From positions 1-38,780 of the forward strand of contig CAKSWQ010000019.1 of NCBI GenBank assembly GCA_934512105.1: a stretch of DNA of 38,780 nt. Direction: 5' to 3'. The stretch comes from an uncultured Faecalibacterium sp. (GTDB lineage Bacteria; Bacillota; Clostridia; Oscillospirales; Ruminococcaceae). Below the pieces are notes generated by a model. That model was not told the DNA's origin. It did no database searches and saw only the letters and a program-made list of their open reading frames with translations. Position numbers and translations under genes: made by a program. Positions 7,330 through 16,487 of this stretch are shown here, piece after piece; positions within the stretch are counted from its first letter, which is position 1; the number at the start of each line of letters is the position of its first letter.

Positions 7330-7908
7330 TCAAAGTTCCATATCCTGCCCATGCCTGCGGTTTTTCTGCGGCACATTCATGGTGCGCTCCTGCTTGGGGG
7401 CAAGAATCTTTTCCAGAAAGCCGCGCACCAGTTCAGGCGCACGGTGGAGCGCGTCCAGATAGGGCTTCACATCGTACCACAGGTCGTGGTACTTGTTGCT
7501 CCAACGAACTGCTTCTTTCTTGGCGATGGAAAGTTCTTCTTTCAGGCGGCGGTTCTCTACATCCATCATATAGCCGTGGTCGGCTTGCTTTTTCAGCTTG
7601 GAAAACTCTTCTTCGGTCAGCGAATAGTTGCCGAGAAAGGTGCGCTTGCCAATATAATCCAGATCGCGCGCATGAATGAGGGCTTCTTTCGTGAGCATGG
7701 TCTTTTTCTGCACAGCGGCAAGTTCCTTCTCCTTTTTGGAGAGGGTCTGACAGGTTTTAGCAAGCGACTGTGCCTGCTGGTCGGCTTGGGCGGTAAGGGT
7801 GTCCAGTCGCTCCTGCTCCCTCTGGGCTTTGAACTGGGTGACAGTCAGGTGTTCTTCGGTGCTGCCGCGTTCACCGCGTTCTACATCCGTGTATCCGGCG
7901 TTGCGCAT
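7330..7908 (-). pseudogene. MobV/Pre-type relaxase, C-terminal remnant
   Basis: The frame encodes about 192 residues from MRNAGYTDVERGERGSTEEH through a long coiled coil (about residues 30-130 with many Gln, Glu and Lys) to a basic tail. The RGERGSTEEHL segment and the coiled coil resemble the end of plasmid mobilization/recombination proteins of the MobV (Pre) type. The catalytic N-terminal domain is missing: upstream the frame runs without a stop into a different gene, a solute-binding protein. It is therefore a truncated relic fused in frame, not a working relaxase. Confidence 0.75.
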
Positions 7909-8619
7909 ATCATCGTAGTTGGAGGTGCCGTCTGCCTTGTAGTGCTCTGCGCCCTTCTGCAATGCGTACATATAATTGTAGCAGTCGTAGTCCAGCATCA
8001 GGGAGCCGTAGATCTCGTTGTTGACATCGGTCAGCTTTTTGGCGGTCTCAACGTACTTTTCCCAGGTCCAGCCCTCTGCGGAGGAAACCTCCACACCGGC
8101 GTTTTCAAAGACCTTGGTGTTGACGAAGGTGCACCACACATCGTTGAAAGCAGGCAGGCCGTACATCCGGCCGTCATCGTAATACGGAATGCTGCCGCCG
8201 AAAACAGCCGGTGCATCGTAGCTGGCTGCTGCATATTCGTCCAGCGGAGAGAGGACGCCTGCATCGTAGAACACCTTCAGCTGTGCAGTGGTGCCGTAGA
8301 TGATATCCAGCTCGTCGCCTGCCTGCAGGCTGACCAGACGCTTATCCACTTCGCCGACATCGGCCTTGGGGATGATGGTGAACTGGATCTCGATACCGGT
8401 CTTTTCCTTGACCATCTTTACGATATCCTGCATCTCGTTGCCGGTTGCCTCGGTATCGGTTGCGGCATAGTGCAGAACGACACCCTCGTAGGGCTTGCCG
8501 GAGCCGGATGCAGCGCTTGCGGCAGCAGAGGAAGCCGGTGTGCTGGCTGCGGTAGAGCTGCTGGAAGAGCCGCCGCAGGCGGCCAGACCCAGCGCAGCGG
8601 CACCCCTCAGTTTTTGGAT
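7909..8619 (-). pseudogene. Extracellular sugar-binding lipoprotein, N-terminal remnant
   Basis: About 237 codons encode the N-terminal half of a family 1 extracellular solute-binding protein. A lipobox LGLAACGGSS and Ser/Ala-rich linker lie near 8500-8605, followed by VVLHYAATDTEA, DELDIIYGTTAQ and YGLPAFNDVWCTFVNTKVFENAGV. No start codon precedes the lipobox: immediately upstream in the same frame is a TGA ending a kinase remnant. The 3' half is lost where the frame passes into the MobV tail near 7909. Such proteins feed sugars to ABC importers; no permease genes remain here. Confidence 0.8.
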
Positions 8620-8890
8620 TCAGATGGTTTTCCACGGCAGCTCGATGCGAACCCGTGTGCCAAAACCGGGACGGCTCTGCACCGTGACGTGATCGGATGC
8701 GCCTGCGTACAGTCGCAGGCGGGCTTCGATGTTGTGCAGACCGATGCCGGTGCTGCGGCGGTTCTTTTCTGCCGAAGGCTTGCGGCCGTGTGCGATCTGA
8801 TGCCGCAGATTTTCCAGCGCAGTCTCGTCCATGCCGATGCCGTTGTCCGCGACCGTCAGCACCAGTTTATTATAAGTATAGTGTACCCTG
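8620..8890 (-). pseudogene. Sensor histidine kinase (YesM-like), ATPase-domain remnant
   Basis: About 90 codons of a HATPase domain: ADNGIGMD (G1/D box), RRSTGIGLHNIEARLRLY (G2 box), ending RVRIELPWKTI and a TGA. The sensor part, the phosphoacceptor helix and the N box are all missing; upstream of about 8890 the frame is open but not kinase-like and contains the promoter of the next plus-strand gene. The gene order kinase then sugar-binding protein is normal for YesMN-controlled sugar importers, so this and the preceding remnant probably came from one decayed operon. Confidence 0.75.
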
Positions 8891-8974
8891 ATTTGCTGTG
8901 TCAATCGGCAGGATATGATATCTGTTTGCATTTTTTGCACAAGGGCTGCGCGCAAGTCCTTCTCCCCGCAGATA

Positions 8975-9003
8975 TTGCATCTGTCCCCGACCTGTGATAC
9001 CAT
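8975..9003 (+). promoter_or_regulatory. Promoter of the YhcH-family gene
   Basis: TTGCAT (8975-8980), 17 bases, TACCAT (8998-9003); GGAGG follows about 10 bases before the ATG at 9042. Confidence 0.65.
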
Positions 9004-9041
9004 ACAGGTAACCAAAACAACACAGACGGAGGAATTTTTCC

Positions 9042-9518
9042 ATGATCTACGATACTCTGAACAATCTGCCCAACTATCTGGGCGTAAGCGACAATCTGGA
9101 CACCGTGATCGAGTACATCATGGCGCGGGATATCACCACCCTGCCCACCGGGCGCACCCGCATTGATGGGGACAAGGCGGTGGTCACCGTGAGCACCGTC
9201 ACGCCCCAGACGTCCGACAAGGCGCTGTTCCAGCGGCACGACAACCACATCACGCTGGAGACCGACTTGGACGGCAGTGAGCTGTTCGAGGTAAGCCTTG
9301 CCGAACTGACCCCCACCAAGCCCACCGATGAAGCCGCCGACATCACCGTAGGCACTGCGGGTACCAGCATTGCCGGAATGCTGTGCGAGGGACGCTTTGC
9401 CCTGTATCTGGCAGGGGAGCCGTATAAATCCGGCCTGAAGGCGCAGGGCTGCGGCAAGCTGAAAAAAGCCGTGTTCAGCATCGAGCTGGACCCGGACGAG
9501 GAAGAAACGGAAGAATAA
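9042..9518 (+). CDS. YhcH/YjgK/YiaL-family protein (DUF386, EbgC-like)
   Basis: This 158-residue protein is of normal length for the YhcH/YjgK/YiaL cupin-like family: MIYDTLNNLPNYLGVSDNLD, a strand-rich core, and ending with KKAVFSIEL as the family does. Members have been linked to sialic acid and beta-galactoside metabolism, with anomerase activity shown for some. A usual hallmark HxDIH is not evident here; the corresponding region reads QRHDNHITLE, which keeps the histidines. It may once have belonged with the sugar-import genes whose remnants lie upstream. It is followed closely by a small membrane protein. Confidence 0.75.
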   Translation: MIYDTLNNLPNYLGVSDNLDTVIEYIMARDITTLPTGRTRIDGDKAVVTVSTVTPQTSDKALFQRHDNHITLETDLDGSELFEVSLAELTPTKPTDEAADITVGTAGTSIAGMLCEGRFALYLAGEPYKSGLKAQGCGKLKKAVFSIELDPDEEETEE

Positions 9519-9537
9519 CCGAAAGGAGACCTTCTAT

Positions 9538-9777
9538 ATGGGATTTTTTGCTGTACTGGCTGCAAGCCTGTTTGCCGTGTTTCTCTTTACCGTGTTCGGC
9601 GGCTATTCGCTGTTGCTCTGGTGCCAGCAGTCCCTGTGGATGGTCGTTCCGCCCGCGCTGGTGCTGGCCGTTCTGGTCTGGACGTTTTTGAAAATGGACG
9701 ATAAGATCACCGCTCTGCAAAATCGGGTGGATGAGCTGGAAGCCGCACAGAAAAACACTGAGAAAACTGAACAATAA
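9538..9777 (+). CDS. Small membrane protein with C-terminal coiled coil
   Basis: This 79-residue protein has two hydrophobic segments (about residues 3-25 and 32-50) and a short heptad-like tail (MDDKITALQNRVDELEAAQK). AAAGGAG precedes the ATG with normal spacing, and the gene starts 19 bases after the YhcH gene, so the two are likely co-transcribed. No family is recognised. Confidence 0.65.
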   Translation: MGFFAVLAASLFAVFLFTVFGGYSLLLWCQQSLWMVVPPALVLAVLVWTFLKMDDKITALQNRVDELEAAQKNTEKTEQ

Positions 9778-9780
9778 TAC

Positions 9781-9832
9781 AGCGCCGTCCTTCGCAGAAA
9801 AAACTTCTCTGTGAAGGACGGCGCTGCTTTTT
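9781..9832 (+). terminator. Terminator after the YhcH operon
   Basis: AGCGCCGTCCTTC (9781-9793) pairs with GAAGGACGGCGCT (9813-9825), followed by GCTTTTTG. Confidence 0.9.
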
Positions 9833-9860
9833 GAACACTTTCACGTTGGCCTGCCGGTGG

Positions 9861-11177
9861 TTATAGATTGAGCAGGACATTCACCCGGAAGATTTGCCCC
9901 TCGGTCTCCAGATGCAGACTGCCGTTGTATTTGTGCACCACCGTCTCGGCAGATACCAGCCCGATGCCGGTGCCCTCGTGCTTGGTGGAGCGCAGGATGC
10001 CCTGCTGCTTTTTCAGTATGCCATCGTAACGGTTCTCGATTACAAGCCCCAGCATGGCGGGGCTGAGCATCTGTGCCATCACCTGTACCCGGCGCTGCTC
10101 CGGCGGCAGTTTCTGGCTGGCGTGCAGGGCGTTTTCTAACAGATTGCCCAGAATGGTGCACAGGTCAGCCTCCGGCATGGGCAGCTGCCGGGGCAGCGCC
10201 AGCTTCCACTCCACAGGGACGCCCTGCTGCCCGGCCGCATGGTCGTAATATCCGGCCAGCGCATCCACGGCGGCGTTGGCGCACAGGCTGGGGCGGTGCT
10301 CACTGAGCTCGCTTTCGTACTGGCGCAGATAGCTTTTCAGTTCCTCCAATTGTCCGGTCTCGGTCAGTCCGGCAATCACATGCAGATGCTGCCGGAAGTC
10401 GTGCCGCAGACGGCGGGTGTTGTCCAGATAGGTCTGCAGCTCCATATACCGGAGGGATTCCATGGCCAGCAGCTGGTTTTCCCGGTCCAGCCGGGCATTG
10501 CGGGTAAACTCCCGGGCAACACGGTACATCTCGTACAGCAGCAGAAAGATGCCGAACAGCGAGATGGACACCGCCAGCACCGAGATGATCATCAGCCGTC
10601 CGACCAGCACCACGGCGGGGTCCAGCGGCATACAGTATACCAGAAAAACGGCATAGAGGGCGGGCAGCGGCCACGCGGACTGCCAGAAGGCTTCGCCGCT
10701 GTACTCCCGCAGCAGCCACCGGCTCCACTGCACGGCGGTGAACCAGAACAGCACGGTAAGCACCGCTGCAAGGCCCAGCCGCAGCAGCGCCGTGGAGGCA
10801 AGGCAGACTGTCCGTGGGTTGGAGATCTCGGCCCGGGCGTTGAGCACCATCGAAAGCAGGGAACACACCGCCATCATCACGGCAGAGACGAAAAACAAAA
10901 ACGCAGTCTGGCTTACAGTCACCTCCGGCGCTACCCGCCAGCGCAGCAGCCAAAAGGAGACCAGCACGATCACGGGCAGAAAAGTATTGCTGTCCAGCCC
11001 GAACACGGTGCACAGAGCAGCGCAGCCGATGCACAGCAGGGTGATGCACCCGGCGGCGATGCAGGCGGTGCGCTTAGGGGTGCGCAGCTTTTCCCATAGG
11101 GATGCCAGACACAGAAACGCGCTGGGGTACAGCAGCGCAAAATCCAGAAAATAACGGCCGAACAGGGCAAGCTCCAT
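9861..11177 (-). CDS. Membrane sensor histidine kinase, GHKL (AgrC-like)
   Basis: This 438-residue protein has about six membrane segments in residues 1-215, a linking helix, the phosphoacceptor motif RRLRHDFRQHLHVI with His259, the N box LLENALHAS, and the G box HEGTGIGLVSAE in a GHKL-type ATPase domain. This architecture is that of peptide-sensing kinases partnered with LytTR response regulators. I chose the ATG at 11177 because AGGAG lies just upstream. The response-regulator gene directly upstream has lost its centre, so this kinase is probably orphaned or decaying itself, although its own frame is intact. Confidence 0.85.
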   Translation of the reverse strand: MELALFGRYFLDFALLYPSAFLCLASLWEKLRTPKRTACIAAGCITLLCIGCAALCTVFGLDSNTFLPVIVLVSFWLLRWRVAPEVTVSQTAFLFFVSAVMMAVCSLLSMVLNARAEISNPRTVCLASTALLRLGLAAVLTVLFWFTAVQWSRWLLREYSGEAFWQSAWPLPALYAVFLVYCMPLDPAVVLVGRLMIISVLAVSISLFGIFLLLYEMYRVAREFTRNARLDRENQLLAMESLRYMELQTYLDNTRRLRHDFRQHLHVIAGLTETGQLEELKSYLRQYESELSEHRPSLCANAAVDALAGYYDHAAGQQGVPVEWKLALPRQLPMPEADLCTILGNLLENALHASQKLPPEQRRVQVMAQMLSPAMLGLVIENRYDGILKKQQGILRSTKHEGTGIGLVSAETVVHKYNGSLHLETEGQIFRVNVLLNL

Positions 11178-11194
11178 GGCGGCTGCTCCTTTCC

Positions 11195-11407
11195 TCAATG
11201 CAGTTCCTGCCGCATGTGGTGGAACTGGTACTGTGTAAAGCGGGCAAGCAGGGCGCATTTATCCTTTTGCCGTACCGGCAGGCAGATGCCGTCCAAGATC
11301 TCGATGCAGTCCTCCCCGAACCGCAGCGCCCGCCGCCGCCGGGCGTCCGGGGCCTGATCCTCTACGATGGCGATTGGCAGTGCCATCCCTGCACCCTCTT
11401 TCTCCAT
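11195..11407 (-). pseudogene. LytTR-type response regulator with internal deletion
   Basis: The 70-residue frame starts like a receiver domain (MALPIAIVEDQAPDARR, with the acidic Glu-Asp pair of the phosphorylation pocket) and then passes directly into what looks like the extreme C-terminus of a LytTR DNA-binding domain (GEDCIEILDGICLPV, then LLARFTQYQFHHMRQEL). A complete protein of this type is about 240 residues, so roughly 170 residues, including the phosphorylatable Asp and most of the DNA-binding domain, are missing while the frame stays open. AAAGGA lies before the ATG at 11407. It sits 17 bases upstream of the kinase gene. Cannot be a functional regulator of the usual kind. Confidence 0.7.
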
Positions 11408-11420
11408 TCATTGTTCCTTT

Positions 11421-11482
11421 ATTATAGCATACTGCGCCGGGAAGGGCATCTGCTTTTTTGCACAAAACGCTCTTTTTTGCAC
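11421..11482 (-). promoter_or_regulatory. Promoter and direct repeats ahead of the two-component remnant
   Basis: On the minus strand TATAAT (11421-11426) is preceded by TGC, an extended -10 element; no good -35 is present. Upstream lie two exact direct repeats GTGCAAAAAAG (11453-11463 and 11472-11482), offset by 19 bases. LytTR regulators bind paired direct repeats and compensate for weak -35 boxes, so this is a plausible activation site; that is inference. Confidence 0.5.
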
Positions 11483-11533
11483 GCCGAGCGCCGCCCGGAG
11501 CACCCGCAGCAGCCAGCTGCCAAAAAGTTTTAG

Positions 11534-11562
11534 TTGACAGACGGGGCGAATCATGTTATTCT
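11534..11562 (+). promoter_or_regulatory. Promoter of the speA leader
   Basis: TTGACA (11534-11539), 17 bases, TATTCT (11557-11562). It lies about 415 bases ahead of the speA start codon. Confidence 0.7.
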
Positions 11563-11568
11563 TTTGTT

Positions 11569-11902
11569 GATTTTGAGAGACACCGCCTTGCAGAGTCTTT
11601 TCAAAGCAATTTACTCGGGACCGCCCAAACGGGGCTAAGGCCATACGGACAGCCGGGTCCACTGCCGACCGGCGGCGCAAGCTGCCATTATTGATTGAGT
11701 TTGAAGCTCAAATTTTATAAGTTGGTTCCTTTACAACCATGAAATTGCGCAGCCTATGCGCAGACTTGTGAAACGGTCAATAAGAGTAGTAAAAGTGTAG
11801 TTGCTATATAGACTCTCATCATCCCGTCTTTTTGGATCGCAAATAACGCGCAGCACCGGCACTTACGGCTGGGTGCTTTATCAGCGCGGAAAAAGCTGTT
11901 CC
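11569..11902 (+). ncRNA. Candidate structured leader or small RNA upstream of speA
   Basis: No gene is seen between 11408 and 11978. The expected transcript contains a three-way junction closed by GGACC (11618-11622) and GGTCC (11656-11660), with arms GCCC/GGGC (11623-11635) and GGC/GCC (11639-11654); a hairpin GGCGGC-GCAA-GCTGCC (11671-11686) with a GNRA tetraloop; TTGAG/CTCAA (11695-11711); GCGCA/TGCGC near 11747-11761; and AGCACC/GGTGCT near 11852-11876. AGAGTC (11592-11597) can pair with GACTCT (11811-11816). I compared it mentally with SAM, ykkC, M-box, TPP, lysine, T-box and 6S patterns and none fits. It may be a riboswitch for the polyamine operon or an independent RNA. Confidence 0.4.
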
Positions 11903-11947
11903 AAGCGCAGGTCTGCACATTTGTGCAGTGCCTGCGCTTTTTTGTTG
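11903..11947 (+). terminator. Intrinsic terminator in the speA leader
   Basis: AAGCGCAGG..TGCAC pairs with GTGCA..CCTGCGCTT, followed by TTTTTTG. It lies only 32 bases before the speA start, and no promoter is visible after it, so speA transcription must read through it; this is the arrangement of an attenuator. Confidence 0.85.
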
Positions 11948-11978
11948 TGCAAAAAGGGAAACAGGGACGGAGGAAAAG

Positions 11979-13445
11979 ATGAACGAGAACAAAGCGCGTT
12001 CCCGGCTGGACCAGCGCCGTGCGCCCATTTACGAGGCGCTGGAGCGGTTCCGGCAGATGCGGGTGGTGCCCTTTGACGTGCCCGGCCACAAGCGGGGCCG
12101 CGGCAACCCGGAGCTGACCGCTTTTCTGGGTCAGCAGTGCGTGGGCGTGGACGTAAACAGTATGAAGCCGCTGGATAACCTCTGCCACCCGGTGTCGGTC
12201 ATCCGGGAGGCTGAGGAGCTTGCCGCCGATGCCTTTGGCGCGGCACACGCCTTTTTAATGGTAGGCGGCACCACCAGCAGCGTGCAGAGCATGGTGCTTA
12301 CCGCCTGCAAGCGGGGCGATGAGATCATTCTGCCCCGCAACGTGCACCGCAGCGTGCTGAACGCGCTGGTGCTGTGCGGCGCTGTGCCGGTGTATGTGAA
12401 CCCGGAGGTGGACAAGCGTCTGGGCATCTCGCTGGGCATGAAGCGGGAACAGGTGGCCAAGGCCATCAAGGAGCACCCCAATGCTGTGGCGGTGCTGGTG
12501 AATAACCCCACCTACTATGGCATCTGCTCCGACCTGCGTGCCATCGTAAAAATGGCGCACGATGCCGGGATGCTCTGCCTTGCCGATGAAGCCCACGGCA
12601 CCCACTTCTACTTTGGCGGCGGTCTGCCGGTGTCTGCCATGGCGGCGGGCGCGGATATGGCCTCGGTGTCCATGCACAAGAGCGGCGGCAGCCTGACCCA
12701 GTCCAGCCTGCTGCTCATCGGCCCCAACGTGCACCCGGGCTATGTGCGCCAGATCATCAACCTGACCCAGACCACCTCCGGCAGCTATCTGCTGATGTCC
12801 AGTCTGGACATCTCCCGCCGCAATCTGGCGCTGCGGGGACGTCAGGTGTTCCATCAGGTGGCAGATATTGCCGAGTATGCCCGCGAGGAGATCAACGCCG
12901 TGGGCGGCTACTACGCCTTTGGCAAGGAGCTGTGCAACGGCGATTCCGTCTTTGATTTCGACACCACCAAACTCAGCGTCCATACGCTGGATATCGGTCT
13001 TGCCGGCATCGAGGTCTATGACATCCTGCGGGACGAGTACGACATTCAGATCGAGTTCGGCGATATCGGCAACATCCTCGCCTACCTGTCCATCGGCGAC
13101 CGCCCGCAGGAGGTGGAGCGTCTGGTCAGTGCACTGGCCGAGATCAAGCGCCGCTACCGCACCGACGGTTCGGGTCTGCTGAGTCAGGAATACATCGACC
13201 CTGTGGTGGCTGCCAGCCCGCAGGAGGCCTTCTACGCCCCCAAAAAGAGCCTGCCCCTGCGGGAGACCGAGGGCATGGTGTGCAGCGAGTTCGTCATGTG
13301 CTATCCCCCGGGCATCCCCATCCTTGCACCCGGCGAGCGCATCACCAAGGAAATTTTGAACTACATCGAGTACGCCAAGGCCAAGGGCTGCAGCATGACC
13401 GGCCCGGAGGACCCTGAAATTTTGCACCTGAATGTTCTGGCATAA
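11979..13445 (+). CDS. speA: Arginine decarboxylase (Orn/Lys/Arg decarboxylase, PLP fold I)
   Basis: This 488-residue enzyme converts arginine to agmatine, the first step of the polyamine pathway encoded by this operon. Motifs are VPGHKRGRG near residue 36, the PLP-contacting DEAHGTH (203-209) and the Schiff-base lysine in SMHKSGGSLTQSS (Lys234), followed by a C-terminal domain with the typical YPPGIPILAPGE. The length matches the short Gram-positive SpeA/YaaO type. The ATG at 11979 has GGAGG six bases upstream; the longer open frame runs back through the terminator. The downstream agmatinase supports arginine rather than lysine or ornithine as substrate. Confidence 0.9.
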   Translation: MNENKARSRLDQRRAPIYEALERFRQMRVVPFDVPGHKRGRGNPELTAFLGQQCVGVDVNSMKPLDNLCHPVSVIREAEELAADAFGAAHAFLMVGGTTSSVQSMVLTACKRGDEIILPRNVHRSVLNALVLCGAVPVYVNPEVDKRLGISLGMKREQVAKAIKEHPNAVAVLVNNPTYYGICSDLRAIVKMAHDAGMLCLADEAHGTHFYFGGGLPVSAMAAGADMASVSMHKSGGSLTQSSLLLIGPNVHPGYVRQIINLTQTTSGSYLLMSSLDISRRNLALRGRQVFHQVADIAEYAREEINAVGGYYAFGKELCNGDSVFDFDTTKLSVHTLDIGLAGIEVYDILRDEYDIQIEFGDIGNILAYLSIGDRPQEVERLVSALAEIKRRYRTDGSGLLSQEYIDPVVAASPQEAFYAPKKSLPLRETEGMVCSEFVMCYPPGIPILAPGERITKEILNYIEYAKAKGCSMTGPEDPEILHLNVLA

Positions 13446-13457
13446 GGAGGGAAAGAG

Positions 13458-14315
13458 ATGGAATTTTGGTTTTCAGAGTTTCACACCCCGGATGTGAAGC
13501 ACAGCATCCGGGTGAACAAGCAGCTCTACTCCAAGCAGAGCGATTACCAGCGCATTGATATCTTTGAGACCCCGGAGTTCGGCCGGGTGCTCACGCTGGA
13601 CGGCAACGTGATGCTGACCGAGCGCGACGAGTTCATCTACGATGAAATGATCGTCCATGTGCCCATGGCGGTGCACAAGGAAGCCAAGGATATTCTGGTC
13701 ATCGGTGCCGGTGACGGCGGCGTGGTGCGGGAACTGACCCGCTACGACCGCGTGGAGCGCATCGACCTTGTGGAGATGGACCCGCAGGTGGTGGAAGCCT
13801 GCCGCGCCTACCTGCCCGGCAATGCCTGCCGTATGGATGACCGCCGGGTGCATATCTACTTTGAGAACGCCCTGAAGTATATCCGCCGCTGCGAGGAAGA
13901 ATACGACCTCATTATCGTGGACTCCTCCGACCCCTTCGGCCCCTCCGAGGGTCTGTTCACCCGCGAGTTCTACGGCAGCTGCTTCAACGCCCTGAAAGAG
14001 GACGGCATCATGGTCAACCAGCAGGGCAGCCCCTTCTACGCCGAGGACGCCAGCGCCATGCAGCGCAGCCACAAGCGCATTGCGTCCACCTTCCCCATCA
14101 GCCGGGTGTATCAGGCACATATCCCCACCTTTGCGGCGGGCTACTGGCTGTTCGGCTTTGCCAGCAAAAAGTATCATCCCATCGATGATCTGGACGCAGA
14201 AGCGTGGAAGGCGCTGAATATGCGCACCCGCTACTACACCACCAAACTGCATATCGGAGCATTCTACCTGCCGGCTTTTCTGGAGGAGATGCTGCGGGAA
14301 GTGGAGGAACACTGA
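13458..14315 (+). CDS. speE: Spermidine synthase (polyamine aminopropyltransferase)
   Basis: This 285-residue enzyme transfers an aminopropyl group from decarboxylated S-adenosylmethionine to an amine such as putrescine. It has the N-terminal beta domain (QSDYQRIDIFETPEFGRVLTLDG), the nucleotide-binding VIGAGDGGVVREL, the acidic EMDP, and the active-site loop DSSDPFGPSEGLF. It starts 12 bases after speA with AAGGAGG and ends overlapping the agmatinase start. No S-adenosylmethionine decarboxylase gene is in the window, so its aminopropyl donor must be made elsewhere; agmatine is an alternative acceptor given its place between speA and speB. Confidence 0.9.
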   Translation: MEFWFSEFHTPDVKHSIRVNKQLYSKQSDYQRIDIFETPEFGRVLTLDGNVMLTERDEFIYDEMIVHVPMAVHKEAKDILVIGAGDGGVVRELTRYDRVERIDLVEMDPQVVEACRAYLPGNACRMDDRRVHIYFENALKYIRRCEEEYDLIIVDSSDPFGPSEGLFTREFYGSCFNALKEDGIMVNQQGSPFYAEDASAMQRSHKRIASTFPISRVYQAHIPTFAAGYWLFGFASKKYHPIDDLDAEAWKALNMRTRYYTTKLHIGAFYLPAFLEEMLREVEEH

Positions 14316-15190
14316 TGCACCCCAACGTTGAGAACTTTATCGGCTGCGACAGCAGCTACCGCGCCGCCAGCATCGTGCTGTACGGTGCGCCCTATGATTC
14401 CACTACCAGCTACCGCCCCGGGGCACGGTTCGGCCCGGCGGCCATCCGGCACGAGAGTTACGGGCTGGAGACTTACAGCCCCTACCAGAACGCTGACCTG
14501 ACCGATTTTGATGTGTTCGACAGCGGCGATCTGGAGCTGTGCTTCGGTTCCAGCGAGCTGGCGCTGGCTGATATCGAGGCCCGGGCAGAGGAGATTTTGA
14601 AGGACGGCAAGTTCCCGCTGCTGCTGGGCGGCGAGCATCTGGTCACGCTGGGCGCGGTGCGGGCTGCGGTGAAAAAATACCCCGACCTGCACATCGTCCA
14701 TTTCGACGCCCACGCCGACCTGCGGGACGACTATCTGGGCGCGAAGCTGAGCCACGCCTGCGTGCTGCGCCGCTGCCACGAGCTGGTAGGGGACGGCCGC
14801 ATCCATCAGTTCTGCATCCGCAGCGGCGACCGGGCAGAGTTCGAGTTTGCTGCCCAGCACACTGAGATGCACAAGTTCGATTTTACCGGCCTTGCCGAGC
14901 TGACCGCACAGCTGTGCGAGAGCAAGGTGCCGGTGTACCTGACCATCGATCTGGACTGCCTTGACCCCTCCTGCTTCCCGGGCACCGGTACCCCGGAGGC
15001 TGGCGGCGTAAGCTTTTTGCAGCTGCTGGAGGCTATCCGCACTGTGACCAAGGCCAATATCATCGGCGCAGACCTGAACGAACTGGCTCCCACGCTGGAC
15101 ACCACCGGCGTTTCCACCGCCACTGCCTGCAAGGTGCTGCGCGAGACCCTGATCGCGCTGGACAAGGGCTGGCCGGGCTTTCAGGTATAA
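14315..15190 (+). CDS. speB: Agmatinase / ureohydrolase
   Basis: This 291-residue member of the arginase/agmatinase superfamily hydrolyses agmatine to putrescine and urea. All three manganese-binding signatures are present: LGGEH (residues about 107-111), HFDAHADLR, and DLDCLDPS with the following GTGTPE. The ATG at 14315 overlaps the speE stop as TGATG, implying translational coupling. It could alternatively act on aminopropylagmatine if SpeE uses agmatine. Operon position between speE and the carboxyspermidine genes fits the agmatine route. Confidence 0.9.
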   Translation: MHPNVENFIGCDSSYRAASIVLYGAPYDSTTSYRPGARFGPAAIRHESYGLETYSPYQNADLTDFDVFDSGDLELCFGSSELALADIEARAEEILKDGKFPLLLGGEHLVTLGAVRAAVKKYPDLHIVHFDAHADLRDDYLGAKLSHACVLRRCHELVGDGRIHQFCIRSGDRAEFEFAAQHTEMHKFDFTGLAELTAQLCESKVPVYLTIDLDCLDPSCFPGTGTPEAGGVSFLQLLEAIRTVTKANIIGADLNELAPTLDTTGVSTATACKVLRETLIALDKGWPGFQV

Positions 15191-15227
15191 GAAGAAAAAC
15201 GTCTTTACAAATAAAGGAGTGACCGAC

Positions 15228-16486
<1,259 letters not shown>

Positions 16487-16487
<1 letters not shown>

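Noticed and set aside
7330..8433. Novel 367-residue fusion protein
   Set aside because: The N-terminal half is a solute-binding protein without its start and signal peptide, and the C-terminal half is a relaxase tail; it is better explained as deletion debris.
11569..11902. Known riboswitch (T-box, SAM, ykkC/guanidine, M-box, lysine) or 6S RNA
   Set aside because: I could not place the conserved blocks of any of these; similarities such as CATACGGA to the M-box are too short. Kept only as an unidentified structured RNA.
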